Shown here piece by piece: positions 43,517 through 52,261 of a stretch of DNA of 53,568 bases. Source of the stretch: an uncultured Bacilli bacterium (GTDB lineage: Bacteria > Bacillota_I > Bacilli_A > RF39 > UBA660); assembly GCA_910583945.1 (NCBI GenBank), contig CAJTYF010000007.1, positions 1 to 53,568 on the forward strand, given 5' to 3'. Within the stretch, counting starts at the first letter, position 1. Each line of letters starts with the position of its first letter. The notes under the pieces are model-generated. The model was not told where the DNA came from. It ran no database searches and was given only the letters and a program-made list of their open reading frames with translations. The position numbers were made by a program, and so were the translations under genes.

Positions 43517-44114
43517 AATTGTTTTTCTTAAACAACAAATTTTTAGAAGTGTAATAATACTCACAACCAGAAATAATTGATAAGATACAGGCTAAATAGA
43601 TAAAAATATCTGCAAATGGAAGACGCACTAATTCAAAAGGAACATTATAAAATAACATAAAAGAAACGCCTATCATCATTAAAATCGTTTTCACTTTCGC
43701 CATTTTACTCGCTCCAACAACTTTTCCTTGATTAGCACACACACACTTAATCGAATCCACAATCGTATCACGAGTAACAACAACAATAGGTATCAACACA
43801 GAAATAAAGCCATCATGAGCAAGTAAAATTAAAACGCCATTTACTAGTATTTTATCCGCTATCGCATCCATAACTTTACCAAAATCAGTAACCATATTTT
43901 TACTACGTGCAAGATAACCATCAAAAATATCCGTAAGAGAAGCAATAACAAATAAGACCCCTGCAATTAAATATTTACTTTCAATCACTACTTTTCCAGC
44001 AACAGAAAAAGTAGGAAAAGAAATACCAAAATGATACCACGGAATAAGTAATAAAACCAAAGTACAAATCGATAAAACAATTCTAAATAAAGTAATTTTA
44101 TTTGGTAAATTCAT
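43512..44114 (-). CDS. pgsA: CDP-diacylglycerol-glycerol-3-phosphate 3-phosphatidyltransferase
   Basis: 200 residues, six or so membrane segments. The CDP-alcohol phosphatidyltransferase motif DGYLARSKNMVTDFGKVMD followed by AIAD is complete (DGxxAR-x8-Gx3Dx3D). It makes phosphatidylglycerophosphate. The ATG at 44114 has AAGGAG upstream; the frame is open to 44135. It overlaps nothing but the tail of the RodZ-like gene is ten bases upstream, the same order as in Bacillus. Confidence 0.95.
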   Translation of the reverse strand: MNLPNKITLFRIVLSICTLVLLLIPWYHFGISFPTFSVAGKVVIESKYLIAGVLFVIASLTDIFDGYLARSKNMVTDFGKVMDAIADKILVNGVLILLAHDGFISVLIPIVVVTRDTIVDSIKCVCANQGKVVGASKMAKVKTILMMIGVSFMLFYNVPFELVRLPFADIFIYLACILSIISGCEYYYTSKNLLFKKNNS

Positions 44115-44124
44115 TTTTTTCTCC

Positions 44125-44592
44125 TTACTTAACATAACTAACTGCCTGTGAAACTTCTCTGTGAATTACAATCTGTTTAACACTCCAAATAAATGTGACT
44201 AAAAAAATAAAAATGCCAACGCTATATAATAAGATATAAATATTTTTCGTTCTTTTTTTACTTGATTTTGTATAAGGTGAAGCAATTTCTTTCTTTTCAT
44301 TTTTAACAGAATTTTGTATCTTTTTTTCAATTTCTTTCACAGGGATTTTTGAAGTATATTCAAACATGTATTCATTAAATTCATCAATAACCTTATCTGA
44401 ATCAATCCCTAAATATTTGGAATAATTATAAATATTATTCTTTAAAACATAAATATCTTTAAAACATCCGATGTTGCCATCTTCAATATTTTGTAAAATA
44501 ACCTCTTTTATATCCAAATCTTTACTAGCTTCACTAATCGTGACACCAGCTTCCTCCCTGGTAACTCGGAACAACTTTCCAATACCGTTCAA
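44125..44592 (-). CDS. RodZ-like membrane protein with N-terminal HTH
   Basis: 155 residues. Residues 1-75 form the RodZ-type HTH (LFRVTREEAGVTISEASKDLDIKEVILQNIEDG), followed by a Lys-rich linker and one membrane segment (YILLYSVGIFIFLVTFIWS, about 115-135), with a very short exterior tail. The beta domain of full RodZ is missing. RodZ links MreB filaments to the cell-wall machinery. Neighbour of pgsA as in Bacillus (ymfM). Confidence 0.85.
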   Translation of the reverse strand: MNGIGKLFRVTREEAGVTISEASKDLDIKEVILQNIEDGNIGCFKDIYVLKNNIYNYSKYLGIDSDKVIDEFNEYMFEYTSKIPVKEIEKKIQNSVKNEKKEIASPYTKSSKKRTKNIYILLYSVGIFIFLVTFIWSVKQIVIHREVSQAVSYVK

Positions 44593-44619
44593 GATTTTTC
44601 ACTCCTTTATAAAAAATAA

Positions 44620-44966
44620 ATAAACCAAAATAAGCCATGTTCTGTAACACCTTACGGTGCGGCAAATATTTATCTACCTATATTTAGGTCCTCTTCATCG
44701 TTCTTTATTCCGATTCAGAAGCTCCCCTACCAAATTTGGGTTTCTCACTCGCGGGGTTTACCACGTTCCACCTAATTCGTTTCCAAATTAGCTCGTCTCT
44801 TTGGCACTTTACAAATACTTATACCTTTTAAGGTATGTTCTTCGCCGTCAAGTTTCCTTGCCTTAGGTTATTTTTTCCCTAAGCACGAACACTACAATCC
44901 TCCCAGATTGTGTGAGCATGGACTTTCCTCTACATACAACTATGCAGCATTTGCCCTTTGATTTAT
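44620..44966 (-). ncRNA. rnpB: RNase P RNA (Bacillus, B type)
   Basis: Contains the universal GAGGAAAGTCCATGCTCACA, GTAGTGTTCGTGC, GACGGCGAAG, GTGGAACGTGGTAAACCCCG, GAGAAACCC, GGTAGGGGA and the 3' ACAGAACATGGCTTA. P1 pairs 44957-44966 with 44620-44629 (ten pairs, one G-U). This places the stop codon of gpsB (44963-44965) inside P1, so gpsB and rnpB overlap. The RNA is shorter than the Bacillus subtilis one and lacks some peripheral stems. Processing of tRNA 5' ends. Confidence 0.95.
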
Positions 44967-45295
44967 TCATCTTTACCAAAAACTATTTTTTCTAGTTGAC
45001 TTAATCTTCTAAGTACATCAACATTATTGACAGGATTTCTTGTACTTCCCTCATCCGCTGCTGCTTCAACACGATTACGAAGTTTGTTATATTCTTGCTT
45101 TAATTTTCGATTTTCTTCCATTAAAGTCTTAATTTCTTTATCCTGTCTTTTAATAATGGCACTAAATTCTGTATAATCAGAAATTATGAGATCCAAAAAC
45201 TTATCTACTTCTTGAGGACGATAACCTCTTGCATCGATTTTAAAATCTTTTTCTAAAATATCATCAGCAGACAATGAAATTTTATCACTATACAA
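44963..45295 (-). CDS. gpsB: cell division regulator GpsB
   Basis: 110 residues. DivIVA-type N-terminal domain (LSADDILEKDFKIDARGYRPQ then EVDKFLDLIISDY) with the membrane/PBP-binding groove, followed by a coiled coil and a short C-terminal trimer region (RLSQLEKIVFG). GpsB brings PBP1 to the division site; recU-PBP1 is nearby. TTG start with AGGTGG; the open GTG three codons earlier overlaps that site. rnpB follows at once, as in Bacillus. Confidence 0.93.
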   Translation of the reverse strand: MYSDKISLSADDILEKDFKIDARGYRPQEVDKFLDLIISDYTEFSAIIKRQDKEIKTLMEENRKLKQEYNKLRNRVEAAADEGSTRNPVNNVDVLRRLSQLEKIVFGKDE

Positions 45296-45319
45296 AATTA
45301 CCACCTTCTTACAAACTTA

Positions 45320-45349
45320 ATTATAATAAAATATAGCGAATTTTGTCAA
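45320..45349 (-). promoter_or_regulatory. promoter of gpsB-rnpB
   Basis: TTGACA (45349-45344), 18-base spacer, TATAAT (45325-45320), perfect hexamers. One base from the stop of the 42-residue ORF. Confidence 0.75.
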
Positions 45350-45350
45350 G

Positions 45351-45479
45351 TCACTTATCCTTTTCATCACTAGTATAGTATATGTTTTCTTCCACATTTA
45401 GACTTTTCTTTTCTAACAATAAAGAACACTCTTTTACTTTTTCAATCATTTCATTAAACAATTTGTCTACCCGCACCAT
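45351..45479 (-). CDS. 42-residue small protein upstream of gpsB
   Basis: Reads MVRVDKLFNEMIEKVKECSL then LLEKKSLNVEENIYYTSDEKDK. GGTGATGAA stands before the ATG. Helical and acidic; no family known. The end touches the -35 of the gpsB promoter. Confidence 0.45.
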   Translation of the reverse strand: MVRVDKLFNEMIEKVKECSLLLEKKSLNVEENIYYTSDEKDK

Positions 45480-45538
45480 TTCATCACCATAATTAGAATA
45501 CTAAATAAAAAAAAATAGAAAAAGCGTTTCGACAAAAC

Positions 45539-46897
45539 TTAACAATTAATATCTTGAATTAACACTCGTCCTTTTCCTTTATATTCTTTTAATTCATCTG
45601 AAAAATAATGTTCCAGTATAAATAAGTGCATATCACAAACATTTACATCATCTAAATATTTATCATAAACCACTGGCGGTATAATATACAAATCAAAGCC
45701 TTTCTCTAAATACGCTTTAAATAATTGAATACCATTTAAACGAGCCGTCGTTATTTTCTTTTCGCTTCGCTCGATTTTGGAAAAACCACAAAAACGCATC
45801 AAGACTTCTTCGTATCGATTTTTATAAAATTTTAAGCATTCAGAATAGATTTTCTCCACATTTTCTTTCTTTTTCTTTGATTCGTTTAATTTAGAGAATG
45901 CTTTATATATAGAAACTACCGCCTCAAAATAGCCAATAACTAACGTATTTATATTCGATTGATAACTTCTTTTTATCTCCATATTTGATTTCACAAATTG
46001 AAGAAAATATTCTCTTTCCTGAAACTTTCGAATGATTGTTTTTTTTGTTCTTCCAAGTAGTAAGGTTATAAATTCTTCCTCTGGTAAATCGAAAATTTGA
46101 TTACTCATGTTTTTTTCTTCTAACAGTTCTCTTGTTAAAACAGGATTAAAATCATAAATGAAATTCGCATAAAGTTGAAAATCCATTTCTGATGACCATC
46201 CTGCTTTTTTTATCTTTTTTAAATGATCAATATAACTTTCTTGTTTATCAAAATAACGCATCGTAATGGCTTCATTTTTTTTCAACTTTTCTCTAATCAA
46301 ATCTAAATCATTTTTTAAATTTCCATCCTTATGTCCTTTTACATCATAACCTACGATGCCATTTGGATTATACAGAGAACCATTTGTTGTCATATACCAT
46401 CCTTCTGGAATAACTTTTTTTATAACTCGACTTTTCGGCGGAATTTGAATGACTTTTTTTAACTCACTTAAACATTCTTTCATTTCCTTTTGTAATTTTT
46501 TAAAGAAAGCATTATCTTGTGGGTAAAATTCAATAAAAAAATTTAAATAAACTTCATATTCTTTAAATTTTCTTGTTAAAGAATAGGAATCAGTAATAAA
46601 CTTTATTTCTTCTAACCCACATTCCAATCGTTCTTGTTTTAACTCATCTTTATAAGAAAACATTTCATACATTGTCCAAGTATCTTGACAAAACGGGGGA
46701 ACACCAAACTTTTCGTCATGAGATTCAATAAAACGCTCCAAAAAATTTAATTTAATAAACAGCCCCTGATACTTTTTTAAAAAATCCTCATCCATTTCTT
46801 TTAAAACTTTTAAGTCACGATTGCAATCGAATGCATCTCGCAACAGATAAATACAAAAATCACTTGCATTTTCTAACATTTTATAATAAGGAAACAT
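45539..46897 (-). CDS. hypothetical protein, 452 residues
   Basis: Soluble, helix-rich protein with a middle segment PKSRVIKKVIPEGWYMTTNG, SLYNPNGIVGYDVKGHKDGN and helical ends. The perfect AGGAGG before the ATG and the length make it real. It lies between gpsB-rnpB and recU-PBP1, two clusters that sit near each other in Bacillus, divergent from recU. I do not recognise a family. Confidence 0.65.
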   Translation of the reverse strand: MFPYYKMLENASDFCIYLLRDAFDCNRDLKVLKEMDEDFLKKYQGLFIKLNFLERFIESHDEKFGVPPFCQDTWTMYEMFSYKDELKQERLECGLEEIKFITDSYSLTRKFKEYEVYLNFFIEFYPQDNAFFKKLQKEMKECLSELKKVIQIPPKSRVIKKVIPEGWYMTTNGSLYNPNGIVGYDVKGHKDGNLKNDLDLIREKLKKNEAITMRYFDKQESYIDHLKKIKKAGWSSEMDFQLYANFIYDFNPVLTRELLEEKNMSNQIFDLPEEEFITLLLGRTKKTIIRKFQEREYFLQFVKSNMEIKRSYQSNINTLVIGYFEAVVSIYKAFSKLNESKKKKENVEKIYSECLKFYKNRYEEVLMRFCGFSKIERSEKKITTARLNGIQLFKAYLEKGFDLYIIPPVVYDKYLDDVNVCDMHLFILEHYFSDELKEYKGKGRVLIQDINC

Positions 46898-47011
46898 AAC
46901 CAAACCTCCTATTTCTCTTATTATGGATTAAACAAACAATTTTGTAAAGTTCTTTTCCTTAATATAGTAAAACCATTCATTTTATAGTATAATTGGTAAT
47001 AGGTGCTTTGT

Positions 47012-47575
47012 ATGAATTATCCAAACAACATTGAAAAAAATTATAAAAAACCTTTATCCTATAAAAATAGAGGAATGGACTTGGAAGAAGAATTAAATCT
47101 GACGAATGACTATTACATAGAAATAAACAAGGCCTTAATTTATAAAAAACCAACACCCATTGGAGTCGCTAAAGTGTCTTATTCAAAAAAAGGGAAAGTC
47201 ATTGATCGAGCTTTTTTTAAAGAACCTTCCACGTTAGACTATAACGGTTTATATCGTGGCAAGTACATTGAATTTGAAGCAAAAGTCACTGAACATAAAA
47301 CCTCTTTTCCTTTAGCCAATATTCATGAACACCAAATCTATCATTTAAAAAAAGTAATAGAACATCAAGGAATTGCTTTTTTAATCATAAAAATAAATGG
47401 ACTGGTTTACTTATTACTAGGAGAAGATTTTATTGATTACTTAGAAAAAAAGGATAGAAAAAGTATTGAATACGAATACATCAAAGAAAAAGGTTATTTA
47501 ATTCCTTATGGATTTAGACCTCTTCTAGATTATTTAAAAATAGTAGATATCATATATTTTAAGGAGGATGCATAA
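47012..47575 (+). CDS. recU: Holliday junction resolvase RecU
   Basis: 187 residues. N-terminal NRGMDLEEELNLTNDYYIE, catalytic core STLDYNGLYRGKYIEFEAKVTE (Asp, Glu, Lys) and HEHQIYHLKKV. It resolves Holliday junctions and works with chromosome segregation. ATG with AGGTG upstream; an earlier in-frame start has no site. The stop is directly followed by the PBP1 ATG, the classical recU-ponA pair. Confidence 0.94.
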   Translation: MNYPNNIEKNYKKPLSYKNRGMDLEEELNLTNDYYIEINKALIYKKPTPIGVAKVSYSKKGKVIDRAFFKEPSTLDYNGLYRGKYIEFEAKVTEHKTSFPLANIHEHQIYHLKKVIEHQGIAFLIIKINGLVYLLLGEDFIDYLEKKDRKSIEYEYIKEKGYLIPYGFRPLLDYLKIVDIIYFKEDA

Positions 47576-50353
47576 ATGAAAAAGCTAAAATTAAAATTTA
47601 AAAGAAAGAAAAAGGAAGAAAAGCCTAGAAAAAAAAGACATATTTTTTTAATCATCATGATGGTTTTAGGAATTGTCGCTGCCATAGGTACTTTAAGTTT
47701 TGGGGCTTACATTGTTATTACTGCTCCAGATTTTACCAAAACCAAACTTTATAGTACAGTTCCTACGGTATTATTAGACAATAAAGGAGAAGAATTTGCT
47801 CGTATTGGTCAAGAAAATCGAATTCTTTCAACTTACGATGATTTACCTGAAGTGCTTATTGATGCTCTTGTGGCAACAGAAGATTCAAGATTTTTTCAAC
47901 ACAATGGTTTTGATGCAGCAAGATTTTTAAAAGCGAGTATCAAACAAGTCATGGGTCAAGACGATGCGGGTGGTGCCTCTACTTTAACCATGCAAGTCGC
48001 TAAAAATACTTACAGTAAAAGTGAAAATAATAAAATAGAATCCAGTGGAATAAAAGGTATTATTCGTAAATTTAAAGACATTTATATGTCAATATTTAAA
48101 ATTGAAAAAGCTTACACTAAAGAAGAAATTATTGAATTTTATGTAAATTCTCAATGGTTTCAAGGAGGTTCGACCTATTATTCAGGTATTTATGGTGTAG
48201 AACAAGGAAGTCAAAGCTTATTTGGTAAATCTGTAAAAGATTTATCATTACCTGAAGCTTCGTTACTTGTTGGAATGTTTAACAACCCCACCTATTTTGA
48301 TCCTATAAAACATCCTGAACGTGCTAAAACAAGACAAAAAATTGTTTTAGATTTAATGGTGAGACATGGTTACATTACTAAAGATGAAGCAAGTGATGCC
48401 GCAGCAATTCCCATTCAATCTCTTTTGAAAATTGAAGATAAAACCACAACAACTAATAAAGGCTATCAAGCTTTTATCGATTATGTTTTACAAGATGTTG
48501 AAGAAAAAACAGGAAACAATCCTGCTCAAGTTCCAATGACCATTTATACAACACTAGATCGAAGTATTCAAGACGTAATCGTTGCATTTGAAAATGGTGA
48601 ATTATACAAATTTACAGACGATAAAGTTCAAAATGGCATTGCCGTAACTTCTACGGTAGACGGTTCAGTCGTAGCTTTAGGACCAGGAAGAAATTATGTA
48701 GCTAAAGGTGATAATCGAGCTCTTATGCAAAAACAACCTGGTTCAACAGCCAAACCTATTATTGATTATGGTCCATGGATTGAATACGGAAATGCTTCAC
48801 CTGGTAACCTCTTATTTGATGAACCTTATACTTATTCTAATGGCACACCTTTAAAAAACTATGATGGACGTTTCGAAGGATTAATCACATTTAAAGAAGC
48901 TCTAATCGATTCTCGAAACATTCCTGCTCTTCAAGCTTTTCAACAAACCACTGAAGAGCAAAAAGCCGAATTTGCTAAAAGTTTAGGAATCGATCTTTGT
49001 GAACACGATAATAATGGAAAAGCCATTAATTGTGAACTATTTGAATCCAAATCAATTGGAGGTTGGAAAGGAATTAGCCCATTAGAATCTAGCGCTGCCT
49101 ATGCTGCTTTTGCAAGAGGAGGTTATTATATAGAACCTTATGCCTTTACTAAAATTATCTACACAGAAACAGAACAAGAAATTCCATATAAGTATACAAA
49201 AAACAAAGTAATGAGTGAAGAAACAGCCTATATTATCACCTCTATATTACAAGAAGCAACAGGTCGAAATGTCGCTGGTCCTATTAAAGTAGCGGGAACA
49301 GAAGTAGCTTCAAAAAGTGGAACTACTACGATTTCAGCAGCAGACGCCAAACAATTAGGTATTCCAACCAACGCGACACCTAATCATTGGGTCAATACAT
49401 ATACCTCTGATTATTCAATATCTTTATGGTATGGTTACGATAACAACAAACAAGGTTATTTAACAAGTACGACTGGAGGAAGAGCAAGAAGAAGCATTAT
49501 GTCAACTCTTGCTAATAAAATATACAAACAAAACGCTAAATTTTCAAAACCTAGTGGGGTGGTAGAAGTAACAGTTGAAGATAATACCATTCCTCTTAAA
49601 TTGCCTAGTGAGAATACTCCAGCTGACTTAAAACACTCTTACTTATTTAAACAAGGAACCGAGCCAACAGAAGTATCGAATCGTTTTAGCAAATTAGATA
49701 CACCAACTAACGGAAATGCTTTAGTAAATGGATCTTCGATAACGATTACATGGGATCCTATTAAAACTCCAGTGGCTATTGATACGAATGAACTTCAAAC
49801 TTATTTTAATGAAAATTATCGTGAATGGTCAGCCAAATATTATCAAGAAAGAATTGCTTATAATAATGCCCATATTGGTACATTAGGTTATCAAGTATAC
49901 TTGGAAAATACTGACGGCTCTTTAATTAGTTTGGGCTATACCAATTCCACCTCTTACACTTATGTGGCGACAAGCAATGCAAACTTAAAATTTGTTATAA
50001 AATCCGCTTATAGTATTTTTAAAAATAATATGAGTGATGGATTAACAATTCATGCGAAATTAAATAATTCTAGTTCATCCTCAACCGACACCACTTCATT
50101 AAAAAATTTAATTCCTAGCCATGGAACACTTTCCCCAACATTTAGTAAAGATACCACAGAATACAATCTCACAGTGAGCGAAAATATACAGGAAATTATT
50201 TTTACAGCCACACCTATAGAAGCAACCAGTACAGTTAGCAATACGGCTTGTGCATTAACCAATCAAACGACTGCTTGCAAAATCACTGTAACCGATGAAT
50301 CTAAAAAAACAAAAACTTACACCATTTACGTAAAAAAAGAAGAAACAAATTAA
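47576..50353 (+). CDS. ponA: class A penicillin-binding protein (PBP1)
   Basis: 925 residues: Lys/Arg-rich cytoplasmic tail, membrane segment (about 23-47), glycosyltransferase 51 domain with ATEDSRFFQHNGFD and GGASTLTMQVAKN, transpeptidase domain with SxxK in PGSTAKPI (about 390), SRN (about 446) and KSGTT (about 580). C-terminal extras: an Fn3-like region (about 700-815) and a cadherin-like beta domain (about 835-922, SLKNLIPSHGTLSPTFSKDT). It polymerises and crosslinks peptidoglycan. Translationally coupled to recU. Confidence 0.96.
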   Translation: MKKLKLKFKRKKKEEKPRKKRHIFLIIMMVLGIVAAIGTLSFGAYIVITAPDFTKTKLYSTVPTVLLDNKGEEFARIGQENRILSTYDDLPEVLIDALVATEDSRFFQHNGFDAARFLKASIKQVMGQDDAGGASTLTMQVAKNTYSKSENNKIESSGIKGIIRKFKDIYMSIFKIEKAYTKEEIIEFYVNSQWFQGGSTYYSGIYGVEQGSQSLFGKSVKDLSLPEASLLVGMFNNPTYFDPIKHPERAKTRQKIVLDLMVRHGYITKDEASDAAAIPIQSLLKIEDKTTTTNKGYQAFIDYVLQDVEEKTGNNPAQVPMTIYTTLDRSIQDVIVAFENGELYKFTDDKVQNGIAVTSTVDGSVVALGPGRNYVAKGDNRALMQKQPGSTAKPIIDYGPWIEYGNASPGNLLFDEPYTYSNGTPLKNYDGRFEGLITFKEALIDSRNIPALQAFQQTTEEQKAEFAKSLGIDLCEHDNNGKAINCELFESKSIGGWKGISPLESSAAYAAFARGGYYIEPYAFTKIIYTETEQEIPYKYTKNKVMSEETAYIITSILQEATGRNVAGPIKVAGTEVASKSGTTTISAADAKQLGIPTNATPNHWVNTYTSDYSISLWYGYDNNKQGYLTSTTGGRARRSIMSTLANKIYKQNAKFSKPSGVVEVTVEDNTIPLKLPSENTPADLKHSYLFKQGTEPTEVSNRFSKLDTPTNGNALVNGSSITITWDPIKTPVAIDTNELQTYFNENYREWSAKYYQERIAYNNAHIGTLGYQVYLENTDGSLISLGYTNSTSYTYVATSNANLKFVIKSAYSIFKNNMSDGLTIHAKLNNSSSSSTDTTSLKNLIPSHGTLSPTFSKDTTEYNLTVSENIQEIIFTATPIEATSTVSNTACALTNQTTACKITVTDESKKTKTYTIYVKKEETN

Positions 50354-50360
50354 CGATTTA

Positions 50361-50398
50361 AAAAGTACTTCATCATTATTAAAGTACTTTTTTTATTT
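50361..50398 (+). terminator. terminator of recU-ponA
   Basis: AAAGTACTT-catcattatt-AAAGTACTTT followed by TTTTT. Confidence 0.75.
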
Positions 50399-50444
50399 GC
50401 TTGCAAAAAAAAACTACTAAAATAACTTTAGTAATTTCTCTTCA

Positions 50445-51095
50445 TTAACTTTTTTGGATTTGATTAATATAAAATCGAATTCTAGAGGCCCAAGTACTAC
50501 TTTCCGCATATTTTTTTCCAATTTGCTCAGGCGTTCTCAATCCTTTTTTATAATAATTAGAAGATAAATTCTTAAAAAATGCTTCAATTCCCGAATCTAA
50601 GCTTTTAAATCGAGCATAAGGACCATTTCCACATTTATTAGTACCTTTCATTCCTCCAATATTATTGCACTGACTCGTTAAAGTACTACATCTGCCACTC
50701 CCACAACCTGTTTCATGTAAAACAATTGCCAAAGCAACATAAGGATCAACTTCGTATTTTAGTGAATACTTTGCAAAAACCATTCCATATCCAGTCAACG
50801 TAGATTTCAAGTTTTTATCTAATTTACTAGCCAGTTCTTTCAAAGTCATTCCATCATAAACAATGGGCTCTTCTTCAATAACATTTTCTTGAACTTCTTC
50901 GAACAAGCTCACCTTTTTTTCCATTAAAGCTTCACGATTATTAGATGAATGAACCGATAAATAATCATTCATTAATAACGTTTCACTACTATTTACTCCT
51001 TGAGATTCATTCATTACTATTGCGGATAATAATAAATTACCAAGGAAAATCGCGATCAGGGCCATAAAGGCCTTAACCGACGGTAAATTTTTCAT
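50445..51095 (-). CDS. exported glucosaminidase/lysozyme-like cell wall hydrolase
   Basis: 216 residues: signal anchor (VKAFMALIAIFLGNLLLSAIV), a linker and a lysozyme-like domain with YEVDPYVALAIVLHETGCGSG (catalytic Glu in LHETG), QCNNIGGMKGTN, GPYARFKSLDSGIEAFFKNL and YYKKGLRTPEQIGKKYAESS. This resembles GH73-type N-acetylglucosaminidases. Four Cys near the active site (GCGSGRC, QC, KC) may form disulfides. It sits downstream of spmB with its own promoter. Confidence 0.85.
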   Translation of the reverse strand: MKNLPSVKAFMALIAIFLGNLLLSAIVMNESQGVNSSETLLMNDYLSVHSSNNREALMEKKVSLFEEVQENVIEEEPIVYDGMTLKELASKLDKNLKSTLTGYGMVFAKYSLKYEVDPYVALAIVLHETGCGSGRCSTLTSQCNNIGGMKGTNKCGNGPYARFKSLDSGIEAFFKNLSSNYYKKGLRTPEQIGKKYAESSTWASRIRFYINQIQKS

Positions 51096-51130
51096 TTTAC
51101 TCTACCTCTTCTTTTTGCGGAACAGTATCT

Positions 51131-51159
51131 ATTTTAACATAATCAGAAAGCACTGTCAA
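51131..51159 (-). promoter_or_regulatory. promoter of the cell wall hydrolase
   Basis: TTGACA (51159-51154), 17-base spacer, TAAAAT (51136-51131), between spmB and the hydrolase gene. Confidence 0.7.
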
Positions 51160-51170
51160 ATTCGCTCCAG

Positions 51171-51689
51171 TTAAAAAAAGAAGGATACAATCACTAAACT
51201 TGCTAAAATACCAATCAGATCCGCAAACAAACCCGTTGATAAAGCATGCCTTGTTTTCTTTATTTTTACGCTTCCAAAATAAAGTGCAAGAACATAAATC
51301 GTTGTATCAGTGCAACCTTGCAATGTAGAAGCAAGTCTCCCCGCGTAAGAATCAGGTCCAAAATTAACAAAAATATCATTTAAAACCGCTAAAGAAGCTG
51401 TTCCAGAAATAGGTCTAACAAGAGCCATTGGCAAAATATTTAATGGAAGACCCACTTTTAAAAAAACAGGTTCAAAAATCCCTAAAAACGTTTCTAAGAT
51501 ATGGCTATTTAAAAAAATATTAATAGCAAAAACCATGGCAATAATAGAAGGAAAGATGTTAAATACTGTAACCAATCCTTCTTTAGCCCCTTCTAAAAAC
51601 GTATCGTAAATCATGACCTTCTTTTTTAAACCATAAAAAATAACAAAAACAACAAATAAAGGAATGACTATTTTTGATAAAAAACTCAT
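51171..51689 (-). CDS. spmB: spore maturation protein B
   Basis: 172 residues, four membrane segments, Gate-domain protein of the nucleoside-recognition superfamily: EGLVTVFNIFPSIIAMVFAI, LPLNILPMALVRPISGTASL and LQGCTDTTIYVLALYFG. SpmA and SpmB are needed for spore core dehydration. ATGA overlap with spmA. Confidence 0.95.
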   Translation of the reverse strand: MSFLSKIVIPLFVVFVIFYGLKKKVMIYDTFLEGAKEGLVTVFNIFPSIIAMVFAINIFLNSHILETFLGIFEPVFLKVGLPLNILPMALVRPISGTASLAVLNDIFVNFGPDSYAGRLASTLQGCTDTTIYVLALYFGSVKIKKTRHALSTGLFADLIGILASLVIVSFFF

Positions 51690-52261
51690 CTTTTTTTCCT
51701 CCTTATATAATCAAGGATTAAACCCGCTGTACTAGAGCATATTGTTGCTAAAATAGCCGGAATAATAATTTCTTCTGGATTATGACTATGATACATCATG
51801 CGTAACGCAATAACCGTCGTTGGAATAATGGTAACACCACTGGTATTCAGAACAAGAAAAGTAATCATAGCGTCACTAGCGACCTCTTTATTCTTATTTT
51901 CCTTTTGCATCTCTTCCATGGCTTTTAAACCAAAAGGAGTCGCCGCACTTCCAAGACCTAAAGCATTCGCCGCAATATTCGAAGAAATATACCCTAAAGC
52001 CTTACTATCCTTTTTTAAAGAAGGAAAAAGTTTTCTCAAAACAGGAAGAAACAATCGAGCGATTTTATCAAGCATTCCACTTTTTTCAGAGATTTTCATA
52101 ATACCTGACCATAAAACTAATATAGGGACTAAATCAATAATCATATCAAAACCACTTTTAGCACTCGTTAAAATGGTATTATTAATAGCATTCAAATCTC
52201 CACATAAAAACGTAAATAAAATACCAATTAATATGAAACAGCTCCATAAAACATTAATCAT
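51686..52261 (-). CDS. spmA: spore maturation protein A
   Basis: 191 residues, Gate domain (KSGFDMIIDLVPILVLWSGI, SNIAANALGLGSAATPFGL, FLVLNTSGVTIIPTTVIALR). Partner of SpmB. Starts eight bases inside the end of dacB, so dacB-spmA-spmB is one operon, as in Bacillus subtilis. Confidence 0.95.
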   Translation of the reverse strand: MINVLWSCFILIGILFTFLCGDLNAINNTILTSAKSGFDMIIDLVPILVLWSGIMKISEKSGMLDKIARLFLPVLRKLFPSLKKDSKALGYISSNIAANALGLGSAATPFGLKAMEEMQKENKNKEVASDAMITFLVLNTSGVTIIPTTVIALRMMYHSHNPEEIIIPAILATICSSTAGLILDYIRRKKR

